This document shows positions 16,031-28,022 of a DNA stretch of 53,002 nt, one piece after another. Both the position numbers and the translations under genes were made by a program. Origin of the DNA: Nemertoderma westbladi. Taxonomy: Eukaryota; Xenacoelomorpha; Nemertodermatida; Nemertodermatidae. How positions within the stretch are numbered: the first letter of the stretch is position 1; the number at the start of each line of letters is the position of its first letter. Below the pieces are notes generated by a model. The model saw only the letters and a program-made list of their open reading frames with translations. It did not search any database and was not told where the DNA came from. The stretch is taken from NCBI GenBank assembly GCA_032718475.1, contig JAUCBJ010008107.1, positions 1-53,002 of the forward strand, given 5' to 3'.

Positions 16031-18087
16031 CTAATATATTCCTATAAACCAAAACCATACCTGGCTTCGCCTATTGAATACATCGGTAGTTATAAAGATC
16101 GTCAGTCTTCGTTTAGGAAAGATATTTAAATACAAAACAGGACGAGCACAATGAGGCTTATAATGAAGACGAGTACTGCATTGACTATATTATTATATAA
16201 ACCACGTGGCTTCACATATTGAACGCATCCTCAGTCTCTAGTTATAAACTGAAATAACTAGACGTGTCGTGTACTGTGGTGTATAGTGTGGCAGACTGTT
16301 CGGTAGGTATGGGCAAGGTTCTTAACACGATGTATGAATAGAAAGAAATAGAATAAGTACCGGGCAAACTGAAACTAAAGATCATAGATACATATACTTG
16401 ATTAATTTAAGTGGATAAACGTTTAAAGGTAACGGCGACAAGCGACAGCGATATAAGAAACTAATAATATTTTGATCAAAATTGACAATATGATGTTATG
16501 AAGTAAGTATAACCTGTGCTTTGTATTCTGGTTTAATGTTTTGGTTCGATTAGCCTGCCTCTTTCGTTTCGTCGTTGTTTGAGGGTGTCGGTTGTCGGCG
16601 TAACATGTTTGATATACCCTGTCCATCCACCCTCATCCTATTCAAACACACTTATGGCCTTTTCTAAATCCAAATTTTAGAAATCGCTCACACAGATGAT
16701 TATAGTTCAATAAAACATGAATTCTTTCAATAAAGCAACATTTATTCGGGTTTCCTGACAAACATACATACTTAGCTTCCACCTCAACGTTATAATCCCC
16801 TTGTCCATCCTTAATTAATTATGTATGAGAAACCAAAATCAACCAAAGACAATCCGCCTGGAATTAATTTATTAATAGACAATTTATTCTGTGAAGGGGC
16901 TCACCTATTCTTTGGCGAGTCCAAGTCAAAAGGATTGAACAACAAATTTGAATTTAAGTCATTACAAAGTAACATAGTTGAGGTAACAAGGTTAGAAATT
17001 AGCTAAGTGGATTTGCACAGTAGGTTTTACATTGGGGAGCGCAAATCTTTCACTCTCACGCTTTGCTGCTCAAACTTAGCTAGCGATGCTGATCTGTTAA
17101 ACATTTACGCCTTAGGGCCGAGAATACATCAAACTAGAAATAACGGGCCCTATGCCTACAGGTGTACCCCAGCACACACACACAGTAGGCCTCCCTTCCC
17201 ACAACAATCAGAGGTTGAGCTATGGAACCCCCACTATTGAATGATTGGTTTATAGGGCCGGTGTTTCTTCTCTGCTGCTGAGAATTGAGAAGCGCTGCCG
17301 GCAAACAGATGGAAACCGATGTTTGGAGCTAACGGAGGTTGGTGGACCGCCGTTCTTATAAACCGGACCGATGAACCGCCTAGCTAGCACGCGTCCCACC
17401 ACACTCATCCTCAGTTATTCGACGACCAAATTGGATTAAACGGGGAGTGTGACTTTCCGCGGGGCCTCCCAGGTTATTCTCTCATGATTGGTGTTGTCCC
17501 CAACTACAGGGGACCCGCTGTCGCCACGCGTTTGTGTTGTACAACCCGCACCACTTACACTACACTCATCTTGAGGGTTTATTAAGGTTAACCCGATCGA
17601 CTGGAAGTAATTCGTTAATTCTTTGTTGTGTCATGGGGTTTTACTCTCAAGATTTATTTTGGCGTTTTTTACTAGTTGTGTACTTTCACGGCTGGCTTGC
17701 GCCATGTTTCCAATAAGTTAAAGCCACACGACCGAACTTTGAGTGGACATTACAATTGTTCGTTCGTTGACTTGTTCTGTCGTTTACACATGCTGACTGA
17801 TTTACTCGCCTTGCCTACTTCACTGTCACTCTATTGGATTCAAATGAGTTGAAAAATGTATAAGATTGACTTTTAAAAATAAATTTTTTTATATTTCTCT
17901 TATTATATATTTTTTTTTTTTATCATATGATATAATATATTAATTGAAAGACTCACTACTCGCTACTCACTCACTCACTCACTACTCAAGTTCTGGTTAA
18001 ATAATTACAATAAAATAAAACAAAATAAACAAAATATTGTTAGACCTACAGTACTATCGACCTTCACCATATACCATAATATGTGGC
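16031..18087. other. No confident gene
   Basis: Several short open stretches on both strands (for example 16626-16500 minus, 16821-17240 plus interrupted by one TAA) have no recognisable domain or consistent splice sites. 17250-17560 is more GC-rich than its surroundings and could be a first exon or promoter of an unseen gene. 17885-17940 is T/A-rich and 17950-17990 is an ACTC microsatellite. Confidence 0.4.
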
Positions 18088-18276
18088 TGGTTGCGAGAAA
18101 AGGGACCTGGGGACCACATGGTCGATTTTGCGTTTTTAGGCCTATCAGATGCAGAATTTTCTGGGCTTTCCGAATATCGAACCAGTTTTTTCATATCGTT
18201 TTTCGTTAAAAAGTTATGAGCGTTTAATTAAATAAAAACAAAAAATTAAAAACGCAGGTCCCTTTTCTCGCAACCA
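18088..18276. mobile_element. 189-bp MITE with 22-bp perfect inverted repeats
   Basis: Termini TGGTTGCGAGAAAAGGGACC.. (18088-18109) and the exact complement (18255-18276). The interior is AT-rich and non-coding. Flanks show no clear target duplication, so the superfamily is open. Confidence 0.75.
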
Positions 18277-19013
18277 ATGTAAATTTTTTGATGTGGTCGC
18301 TTTGTGGCTTCCATCTCAGGTATTTTTCGTGCTAAAATCTTCAAATGTTTTTATAATTCACTAAAATTATTTTTGCGCTATATATAGCGGTTTTTTTGCA
18401 CACTGATCACAAATAGTGAACTCAAATATAACATTCTAGAAAATTGTTGGTAATTTTAAATGTGCCCTCTGGGTCACGAAAAAATACGTAGTGCAAATAT
18501 GACAATGAAAAATCACCACAAAATTACATTGATTTTATGACCATATGGTTTTTTTTGGAATGCTGATCACGAATAAAAACAATTTTTTCGATATGTGTCA
18601 ATGTGCGGCACGAAAAATACAAGTAGCAAAAGTTTGATAACCAAAAATCATTACCAAATCAACCTTATTTTTAGACAGTATGGGTTTTCTGGGACGCTAA
18701 TCACGAATATGACACTCAAAAATATCGTATCATCCAACGAAATTCGTTTTTTGCCATTTGAAATGTTTGCTATATACTTGTAATTTTCGTTCTGGAGCAC
18801 TAGAATGGCACCAAAATTGGATTTGCATTACCAGAAATATTTATAACTAGTTTCATCGTAATCATAGCGACCTCGAAAACACGTACGTTCAGAATTATCA
18901 AACCAAACACAAATTTTTTTAGTTTGACATTTTTACTTGTACTTTTCATACTGGGGGACTAAATATTGGGGAATAATGGTTGATTTTCCAGAAAATATTT
19001 TTAACAAGTTTTA
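18277..19013. other. Old degenerate repeat with about 140-150-bp periodicity
   Basis: Three related segments contain ctgatcacaaatagtgaact (about 18402), gctgatcacgaataaaaac (18562) and gctaatcacgaatatgacac (18696), each after a T-rich stretch and before a reference to ctcaaaaat-like text. Non-coding. Confidence 0.45.
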
Positions 19014-19735
19014 TAGTACTACTACTACTAGGTCGAGCGAACTCGGACAGTGGAAATGAGATCCTTCCAGGCTTCCCGATTCTCCATAGTTGTCGCAATT
19101 TCGTTTCTCCCAAGTTCAGTATCCCTTTCAAGTTGATCTATATATGTTATGGCCGGTCGTCCACGACTATGCTTTCCATGAGTTGGTTGCCAGAGAAGTA
19201 GATCTGGTATGACCTCGTCTTTATTTCGCCAGCAGTGCCCACTGAATTTTAATCTGCGTTCACGGAGGGTGGTTGATACAGGTGGTATTGTACCATAAAG
19301 CTCGGCGTTTGTCATGTGTTGTCTCCAGCTGATGTTTAGGGCTGCCCTTAGTAGTCTTGTGTAGCAACCATCAATCAATTCGTTGTTCAAGTGATTTAGT
19401 CAGTGTCCAGGTCTCACCCCCGTATAAAAATACACTTTCCACTGTGGCTCGAAAGAACTTAGTCTTCAGGTGCCTGGAGAGATCTGATTTCCAGATGGTA
19501 TCCATTTTTGATAGAGCTACCCAAGCCTTTGCTTTCCTAACTTCTATGTCCTTTTTGCTACTCTCTATCCATGATCCAAGGTACTGGAAGTCATCGACCT
19601 TCCTTAGTTGATTATTATCAATGGTTGTTAAGTTCCCATTTTTTATAGTGATGACCTCTAAAACCCTATTATTTAGTAGGTTCAGCCACTCTCCTTCACT
19701 TTTCATAATAAATTCTAAATTATTCGTGCATTAAC
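19014..19735 (-). pseudogene. LINE fragment, C-terminal part of reverse transcriptase ORF (second subfamily)
   Basis: Read on the minus strand, two frames (19706-19371 and 19390-19028) overlap near 19380. They contain VDDFQYLGSWIESSKKDIEV, FLYGGETWTLT, then YTRLLRAALNISWRQHMTN, RRLKFSGHCWR and GKHSRGRP. These are the post-RT motifs of LINE-type reverse transcriptases. One frameshift near 19380 breaks the gene. The 3' end runs into a (TAG)n tail at 19014-19031. The sequence differs from the family at 10900, so a second subfamily is present. No RT catalytic box in the fragment. Confidence 0.8.
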
Positions 19736-19894
19736 TTGTTAGTACAATGATTCATTCTGCCCATTCATTGTTTACTACTAATATATTATATAGGTAGTAA
19801 ACAATGAACGGGCAGCGATTGAAAGGGTTTGTTCAGGTTTTGGAAGACACATATAGATCGTTGGAAACTTAAGGTTCGATTATTTGGGACTACT

Positions 19895-21103
19895 ACTACT
19901 ACAGTATAACCGCGGCCTGCTGCATTGAAGCTGCACATTGAGATGCTATGCCGAGTTGTCACCAACCATGCAATCCACAATTAGCAAGCCCAATGCAGCG
20001 TGCATTAAGAATGCTGTGCCAGCTTATCAACAAAGTTGCACCGCCACAACTCCGTATCCCCATGACTTTCGCGAGATTATGTGCATCTTCAAGGCCAGTG
20101 TCCTTTCGAAGACGTCTCGCGAAAGTCATTAGCTGCCACCATGCTTGTATTCTCCATCTGCGGCTGCCAAGGCACAAGATTGTATACATGCTGGTCCTCT
20201 CGTAAAAAAAAATGTTCTGCAAAGCGGAGGCGTCTTTGTTCTAGTTGGACTCCCATAGAGTGTAAACGATACGACAGCATATTAGCGATACAGCGATACA
20301 AAATAGCATATTAAGTAACTTTTTAATCAACCCGCCACCACTTAAACTTAACCTTCTAATATATTTTCCTCTCTCCCTCCTCCACACATCCCCTCACACA
20401 TACAATCAGCTATCTATTTCTACAACCCAGTTGAATCCCACAAAAGGCACCAAATACTAACAATGAAGTTTCCGATTAATTCTCTGTGACTTCCAAATCC
20501 TAAAAAGCCCATTCAATGCTGCCCATCCCTTACGTATTCGAAGATCCTCACCTGAATTCCGGATCCATGATCCCAGGTAACAGAAGTCATCCACATGCTC
20601 AAGCATACCATCTGTTGAGCTTATGCTCATCCGATCAGAAACTTTCTGAGGACTTTCAAAGTTAACTGTCAAAATTTGACAAAAAGACGAACACTTGAAA
20701 CAGCCTGTTCTAATGAGCTGATGAGCCGTTGGGCTCCCTCTAGTGATTCTGAGAGTACTCCTAAGTCATCAGCAAAGTCTAGATCAGTTAGGTACTTGGC
20801 AGGATTTCCTCGACTTCTGGATCCAGTAGGTGGAATTACCATCACCCCATCATCATTATGATGATCTAAGGACATGCGTAGAACATAGTCAACCACAATA
20901 ATGAACAAGAATGGTGCAAGTGTGTCTCCTTGGAGGACGCCCCATAACACTTCAAATGGTTCTGTGTCACCGTCAACAGTAGACACAAATGTCGTCGAAC
21001 CATCGTATACTGATTTGATTGCTGCAATAATTTCATCAGGAATCCCATATAATGAAAGTATGCTGAACATACGTGAGCGAGAGACTATTTGGGAGTCCAT
21101 GCT
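19895..21103 (-). pseudogene. LINE fragment with RT domain, broken into three frames
   Basis: From about 21103 downward the minus strand encodes RT motifs: MFSILSLYGIPDEIIAAIKS, the GVLQGDTLAPFLFIIVVDYV stretch, and the catalytic LTDLDFADD box (YxDD-type, here FADD). A frame change at about 20670 leads to VDDFCYLGSWIRNSGEDLRI. 20302-20456 is foreign sequence. 20301-19959 resumes with RRLRFAEHF and the C-terminal tail in two frames. The 3' end has gcagcaggccgcgg and a (TAG)n-like tail near 19895. Inactive because of frameshifts and the insertion. Confidence 0.85.
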
Positions 21104-21107
21104 GGTA

Positions 21108-21290
21108 ATGTATGGCGGCGCAATTTTGTTATTAAACCGGCATTTCATTATTAATACAAGCTGCATCGCAGTGTGCCTATTGTGGATTGCATGGTAGTGA
21201 CAAAATGTTTTTGTTAAGCTGGCATAGTATCTCAATGAACAGCTGCATATTGCAGCAGGCCGATTGTAGTAGTTGTAGTTGTAGTAAAAA
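21108..21290 (+). repeat. Two LINE 3' ends in tandem, head-on to the LINE at 19895-21103
   Basis: Plus strand carries ggcggcgcaattttgttatt...aaccggcatttcatt (about 21111-21151) and then a second copy, gttaagctggcatagtatct (21214-21233) with cagctgcatattgcagcagg and a (GTAGTT)n tail (to 21290). Both match the 3' end at 11440-11515. Confidence 0.6.
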
Positions 21291-21536
21291 GTTAATAGGA
21301 GCGTGTGGGCGGCTGATCTAGTGTGCCGAAGAGGGGCAGCATGGACAAACGTAGTACGTGATATTGGTCCTCGGAGGAACGGTTGCTACAGTGACAGCAA
21401 CAATACGACCCGGGTAGGATGTGGAATGAGCGATTGTCGGTCTAGATAGGCAACCCGTGAGCTATAGCGCGTTATGATAATCACATGATATAATGTAACA
21501 TATGATAATATGATATAAGTTCTATGATAGAACTAG

Positions 21537-21735
21537 TTAACAAGACGCATCTGTTGCGCATGCAGGGTAGAGCTTGGTTTTAGCAAAAAGATCTGGAATA
21601 GGAACAACATGGAATGAGATACATTGATTAATTAACATATGAGGTACTGCATTTGTTATGTAAACAATGTATCGTATGTCATGAACCCTGTTTCGCCGTA
21701 TGGTGTATGTACCATCCAGTGTATTCTGCATAGTA
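21537..21735 (-). pseudogene. Short decayed LINE fragment
   Basis: Minus strand reads LDGTYTIRRNRVHDIRYIVY near 21720, matching the LDGTYTRMLRRVQ..Y motif that follows the LYG..WTLT motif in this family. Sequence after it is not recognisable. Confidence 0.35.
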
Positions 21736-21883
21736 GGATATATCTGCCATATAGCAGGAATAAATTTACCTTTAGAGAAGGTGTTTTCTTTGTGATTTCA
21801 AAAACTTGTATTGTTAATTTAATGCGGACCCGTTCCTTGCCTTTTCGTAGTCGGGGCCTTTCAGCTGATCTCCGAATTCAAGA

Positions 21884-24723
21884 CCCTAGTATAGCTACAG
21901 TACAGCAGTACTTGTAGTCTAGTAGCATATTAGCCTAGTAGCTACAGTAACCTAGTAGCTACTGCAGTCTAGTACCCTAGTAGCTACAGTAACCTAGTAG
22001 CTACTGTAGACTAGTAGCTACAGTAGTCTAGTAGCCTGGTAGCAACAGTAGCGTAGTAGCAGCTACAATAGCCTAGTGGCTACTGTAGTCTAGTAGCTAC
22101 AGTAACCTAGTAGCTACTGTAGACTAGTAGCTACAGTAGTCTAGTAGCATGGTAGCTACAGTACCTAGTAGCAGCTACAATAGCCTAGTATCTGAAGTAG
22201 CCTAGTAGCTACAATAGCCTAGTAGCTACAGTAGCCTGGTAGCTACAGAAGCTCAGTAGCTACAAGAGCCTAGTAGCTACAATAAACTAGATGCTGCAGT
22301 AGCCTAGTAGATACGGTAGCCTAGTAGCTACAGTATCCTAGTAGCTACAATAGCCTAGTAGCAACAGTGGCATACTAGATACAGTAGCCTAATAGCTACA
22401 GTAGCCTAGTAGCTACAGTAGCCTAGTAGCTACAGTAGCCTAGTAGCGACAGTTACCTAGTAGCTATAGTAACCTAGTAGTTACAGTAGTCTAGTAGCTG
22501 CAGTAGCCTAGTAGCTACAGTAGCCCAGTAGCTACAATAGCCTAGTATCTGAAGTAGTCTAGTAGCTACAGTAGCCTAGTAGCGACAGTAGTCTAGTAGC
22601 GACAGTAACCTAGTAGCTACAGTTACCTAGTAGCTACAATAGCCTATTAGCTACAGTAGTCTAGTACCTACAGTAACCTAGTAGCTACAGTGGCCTAGTA
22701 GCTACTGTAGCCTAGTAGCTGCAGTAGCCCAGTAGCTACAATAGCCTAGTATCTGAAGTAGTCTAGTAGCTACAGTAGCCTAGTAGCGACAGTAACCTAG
22801 TAGCTACAGTTACCTAGTAGCTACAATAGCCTATTAGCTACAGTAGTCTAGTACCTACAGTAACCTAGTAGCTACAGTGGCCTAGTAGCTACTGTAGGCT
22901 AGTAGCTGCAGTAGCCCAGTAGCTACAATAGCCTAGTATCTGAAGTAGTCTAGTAGCTACAGTAGCCTAGTAGCGACAGTAACCTAGTAGCTACAGTTAC
23001 CTAATAGCTACAATAGCCTATTAGCTACAGTAGTCTAGTACCTACAGTAACCTAGTAGCTACAGTGGCCTAGTAGCTACATTTACCTAGTAGCTACAGTA
23101 GCCTAGTAGTTATAATAGCACAGTAGCTACAGTAGCCTAGTAGCTACAGTAGCCTGGCAGCTACAGAAGCTCAGTAGCTACAATAGCCTAGTAGCTACAG
23201 TAACCTAGAAGCTGCAATAGCCTAGTAGCTACAGTAGCCTAGTAGCTGCAGTAGCCTAGTAGCTACAGTATCCTAGTAGCTACAGTAGCCTGGTAGCTAC
23301 AGAAGCTCAGTACTACAATAGCCTAGTAGCTACAGTAGCCTGGTAGCTACAGAAGCTCAGTACTACAATAGCCTAGTAGCTACAGTAACCTAGAAGCTGC
23401 AGTAGCCTAGTAGCTACAGTAGCCTAGTAGCTACAGTAGCCTAGTGGCCACAGTAGCCAAGAAGCTACAGTAGCCTAATAGCTACAGTAGCCTAGTAGCT
23501 ACAGTAGCCTAGTAGCTACAGTAACCTAGTAGCTACTGTAGTCTAGTAGCGTAGTAGCTACATTAACCTAGTAGCTACTGTAGACTAGTAGCTGCAGTAG
23601 TCTAGTAGCCTGGTAGCTACAGTAGCCTAGTAGCAGCTACAATAGCCTAGTAGCTACTGTAGTCTAGTAGCCTAGTAGCTACAGTAACCTAGTAGCTAAT
23701 GTAGACTAGTAGCTACAGTAGTCTAGTAGCCTGGTAGCTACAGTAGCCTAGTAGCAGCTACAATAGCCTAGTATCTGAAGTAGCCTAGTAGCTACAATAG
23801 CCTAGTAGCTACAGTAGCGTGGTAGCTACAGAAGCTTAGTAGCTACAAGAGCCTAGTAGCTACAATAAACTAGATGCTGCAGTAGCCTAGTAGCTACAGT
23901 AGCCTAGTAGCTACAATAGCCTAGTAGCAACAGTAGCATACTAGCTACAGTAGCCGAATAGCTACAGTAGCCTAGTAGCTACAGTAGCCTAGTAGCTACA
24001 TTTACCCAGTAGCTACAGTAGCCTAGTAGCTACAATATCACAGTAGCCTAGTAGCTACAATAACCTAGTAACTACAGTAGTCTAGTAGCCTAGTAGCTAC
24101 AGTAACCTAGTAGCTACTGAAGACTAGTAGCTACAGTAGTCTAGTAGCCTAGTAGCTAAAGTAGCCTAGTAGCTACAATAGCCTAGTATCTGAAGTAGCC
24201 TAGTAGCTACAATAGCCTAGTATCTGAAGTAGCCTATTAGCTACAATAGCCTAGTAGCTACAGTAGCCTAGTAGCTACAGTAGCCTAGTAGCTACAGTAG
24301 CCTAGTAGCTACAGTAGCCTAGTAGCTACAGTAGCCTAGTAGCTACAGTAGCCTAGTAGCTACAGTAACCTAGTAGCTACAGTAGCCTAGTACCTACAAT
24401 AGTCTAGTATCTACAGTAACCTAGTAGGTACAGTAGACTTCTAGCTACAGTAGTAGTCTAGTAGCTACAGTAGCTACAATAGCCTAGTATCTGAAGTAGC
24501 CTAGTAGCTACAATAGCCTAGTATCTGACGTAGCCTAGTTTCTACAATAGCCTAGTATCTGAAGTAGCCAAATAGCTACAATAGCCTAGTATCTGAAGTA
24601 GCCTAGTAGCTACAATAACCTAGTAGCTACAGTAGCCTAGTAGCTACAATAGCCTAGCATCTGAAGTAGCCTAGTAGCTACAGTAACCTAGTAGCTACAG
24701 TAGCCTAGTAGCAACAGTAACCT
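21884..24723. repeat. 17-bp satellite array with higher-order structure
   Basis: About 167 units of cctagtagctacagtag and variants (ctg, tctg, gaca, actg changes). Blocks repeat at 204 bp (cccagtagctac at 22524 and 22728) and 187 bp (22728 to 22915), exactly 12 and 11 units. Each unit contains the palindrome GTAGCTAC, and units such as agctactgtag are partly inverted. Confidence 0.95.
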
Positions 24724-24859
24724 GTGTTAGGTGTTAGTAACTGTGTCGTCGTGTTATGTTGCCCTTCCTGGGAACTGGCACCAAATTATTTGTTTTCATT
24801 TCTTGTGGGACTCGTGTTGTTCTGTACATGTCTACTATGATGGGATATATGAGCTTTTA

Positions 24860-25105
24860 ACACCCAGGTATTTTAAAGACCTCAGGGGGAACACCATCTA
24901 CTCCACTGGCACGATTGGTCTTAATGCTCTTTGCAGCAGGCTTCACTTCTACCAAGGAGATAACGCCAATGGGAATATCTGCCCTGGGAGTACAGACTCG
25001 GACACTTATACTTCTACTTCTATAAAGTTATCAGGCAATACCCTGTCATTATTGAGGAGCTTTTCATAGTGGGCCTTCCAACCATTGAGGCAATCCGCTG
25101 GTGAA
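24860..25105 (-). pseudogene. LINE fragment from just before the RT domain
   Basis: On the minus strand, segments DCLNGWKAHYEKLLNN and, in another frame, AAKSIKTNRASGVDGVPPEV-FK are readable. This is the linker and first RT motif of the same LINE group. Frame changes and stops break it. The plus-strand open frame 24731-25069 is an antisense shadow. Confidence 0.7.
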
Positions 25106-25196
25106 CAAAATTAAAATTCGAATGAAGAGATGGAAACATTGTGGAATATTTAATTAATTATTAGTATTAACTTATAGGTAACATAAATAGGTAACA

Positions 25197-25290
25197 TTTA
25201 AGAGGAAGGGACAGTTTACAGTCAGTGGTACGGTATTCTTACTAAACAATAAATAAAAGTCAATAGCACAGGTTTCAGTTGTTTTATTTT
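25197..25290 (+). repeat. Dispersed 92-bp repeat, copy 3
   Basis: ggaagggacagtttacagtc, then ttactaaacaataaataaaa, then caatagcacaggtttcagtt and gttttatttt; same order as the copies at 8696, 11627 and 29709 but more diverged. Confidence 0.55.
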
Positions 25291-27353
25291 AGTCTTAAAT
25301 AATCCCAGATATAATTAATTACAAGCCAAGGGAAAGGACCTGTACCTGCATTGCTTGTTTCTGAACCATTTGAGTTGCATATATAATTATCGATAATATT
25401 TACGCGATTCTGTATATATAGACACCGTGAGATAGGGCCCCAGGGGCGCATGTGTGTCGCACTCTCTTAATAAAACCCGCGGTTCCTTGGCGTAGACACG
25501 CCACCCGTGTAGCGGACGGCAGGGATATGATTCGTAGCACGCGTCGTACCCCGTCGTAAATCCCGCTCGCTACGGCCGCTCTACCAATATATTATTGAAA
25601 CCGCAACGAATGAGTAGGACCGACGTTACTCTTCGCACTGTAACACACTAACACAAAGCGAATCGTCAGCCGTCATGTCAGTTTATTAATGTTGGGAGAG
25701 AAGAGGACGTTAGTTTTCTGTATACACCTCGATGAGGACACGCCTCGATGGATTCTGCATTGTATAATTCCGCTCAGTGCAAACCCAACTTGAGATGAGT
25801 TAGTCCTTAGCGCGAGGTGATTTCGAATGGTTTAATTCCCCGATGATTGTTGCTTGATGGGAGGTTAATAAGCTGGGATAGTGGGTTTGTAATATTCATC
25901 GGAGTCGCTCCGATGCACTACACTGCGCTTCTTATGGGACCTTCATATATACCGGTCCCTTAGGTTAGGATCCTACTTTTATTCTCATCCGTTGCCTCTT
26001 TGTTTATACAAAGTTGTAACGCCAATTGCATTTTCGGAGAGTGCCCCCCCCCCCCCCCCCCCTCCCTCCACTACCCGCCACAACTTTTTAGCGTCTGTGT
26101 GACAATAATGACGGAAGTTAATAATTTACGCTCACGGTAATATCGAACTAAAAGAAAAGTGAGTGAAAAAACTTACATTAATTTGTTTCACAACAATATG
26201 GCTGGCGAATTTATGGGGAGTGGTAGTTTGAGAAGTGGCCTTTTAACGTTAAGGTGTTTCTATATGTGAACAAAGTTACGATCGCTTCTCGCGAGATTAA
26301 TTATATTTACAATTGAATGTTGGAGATTCTATTTTATTGTCTATAACTCAATCGACATTTTCCCGTTTTTTGTTGAAGATATTCATTCATTTTTTACTTT
26401 ATATTCAGTCCAGTTTATGTAATTCTACCAGTTAGTTTTGTCACTGACCTCCGTAGTACTTCCCCTGAAATTTCGATGCGATCTTTTAATTTTATGAGAT
26501 TTTATGTCTGGGAAATAAAGGTATTTGAAAAAATAATTTTACTTATAGTTTTGGGAACCAAAATCTCAAAAAACGTTTGCCACAAGAAAAACAAAACACT
26601 TTTGATACCCAACTTAATATTATACAACTATTATAGACTATTATTATATATACTACTATATTATTTATTACTCCATATTATCTATACTCTATAAATCTAT
26701 TATTTATTATTATATATTACTTATATTATTATATAATATATTGTTAGATATACTATTATACAATACAAGTTTTATTGGCCATTATGTGAAGACCACTGTC
26801 TGAAATAATATCAAATCTAATTGATTTAGAAACAATGGTACTTCTTCATTCAGAAAATTCCGAATAGAATTGGTGAGAAATTCAAATTTCAATTTTCTCC
26901 ATGCAAAATTAAGAATGAAGCCCTATCTAGCCACCAACGAAAACACTAGCTTAAATACCAAGTAAACATTGTTTTTGTAAACAAACTACAGAAACTACCA
27001 TTGAAAATGCTAGGAAACTATAGTGTACCATAGAAACAAAATAAACAATGTCTTATTTAAAAAAATAATTTTTTTAGCTATAGTTTTTTAAAAACAGTAG
27101 CTACCATAAAAATGTATTTAACTTGCGATATTTTTACTCTCGATATTTTCACTCTCGATATTTTTACTCGCGATATTTTCGATATTTTTCATCTTGCGGT
27201 AATTTTACTTCCTACATTTTTTGATCGCGATATTATAATTTCGATATTTTTACTCGCGCCAGGTTACCAGTTCGATCCCACCTGGACGTCATTGCTGACT
27301 TTGCAAAGCTGTGCCCAACAAATAAGTTTTTACATCATTGCATTGTGTGCAAA
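25291..27353. other. No confident gene
   Basis: 25430-25680 is relatively GC-rich with no clear frame. A 19-base C run lies at 26044-26062 followed by tccctcc. 26600-26760 is TATTA-rich. 27120-27260 holds short imperfect repeats of gatatttttactc. A B-box-like gttcgatccc occurs at 27272-27281 without a matching A box. Confidence 0.4.
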
Positions 27354-28022
27354 GTAGCACTTTGCAGCGTGACCAGAGTTTATTTATGTACCGAGCGAGC
27401 GCAGCGAGGGGGGTTTAGATAAATAAACAAGGTTCTTTAACGCTGAAAAGTGACCTTTGCCACAATGATGTATGTAATTTTGTTACATTATGTCAACTTA
27501 TCAGCGTTCGGTATGTGAAGAAAGGATTTTATGGATGCTCTTTTATACATTTTAATCATGTGCTATATCGAATATAAGTGAAATTTATTAACAGGTACAC
27601 TGGTACAGTATTAATTATACATTTAAATCTAATTAAAGTTTATTGGAAGTTATCTCCTGCATGGATGTGATTAATCATTAATCCATCTTGACTATAATAG
27701 TCGACTGAAGCAAACTGAGTCACCGTCTGTGTCCGTTCAGTTTTACTGAACACTGTCGCCATATTTTCTTTGCTCATTTTCTCTAAAATGTCTTCAATTG
27801 GACGTATAGAATAGAGTCTTACACGTTAAACAATTAATTATTTATATACAGTACCGGTAGCTAGTCCGGTCACTGCAAACAGGATAATAAAGCAGCATTA
27901 CTCATTAACATAAATGGAAATAATACGTTCTGGAATACGGTAATTGAAGTTGTTTCTATGTCATTGATTACTTTGCAGCGTTCCATAGGCCGCAACGCTG
28001 CAAAGTAGTACTTTGCAGCGTT
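27354..28022. mobile_element. Candidate element bounded by ACTTTGCAGCG inverted repeats
   Basis: cactttgcagcgt (27358) and acgctgcaaagta (27995) form inverted ends about 650 bp apart. The right end is itself half of a perfect 14+1+14 palindrome (27994-28022). Related aacgctgaaaagt motifs occur inside and just outside (27425, 28035). No coding region; class unclear. Confidence 0.4.

Noticed and set aside
16821-17240. One frame open across a single TAA as a possible gene
   Set aside because: No recognisable domain, splice sites or start context, and no homologous copy to support it.
20062-20129. 15-bp perfect inverted repeat ATGACTTTCGCGAGA
   Set aside because: It falls within the LINE coding tail and arises from two similar coding stretches; no sign of a separate element.
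24731-25069. 112-codon plus-strand frame as a gene
   Set aside because: Opposite strand reads as a LINE pre-RT segment; the plus frame has no features of its own.
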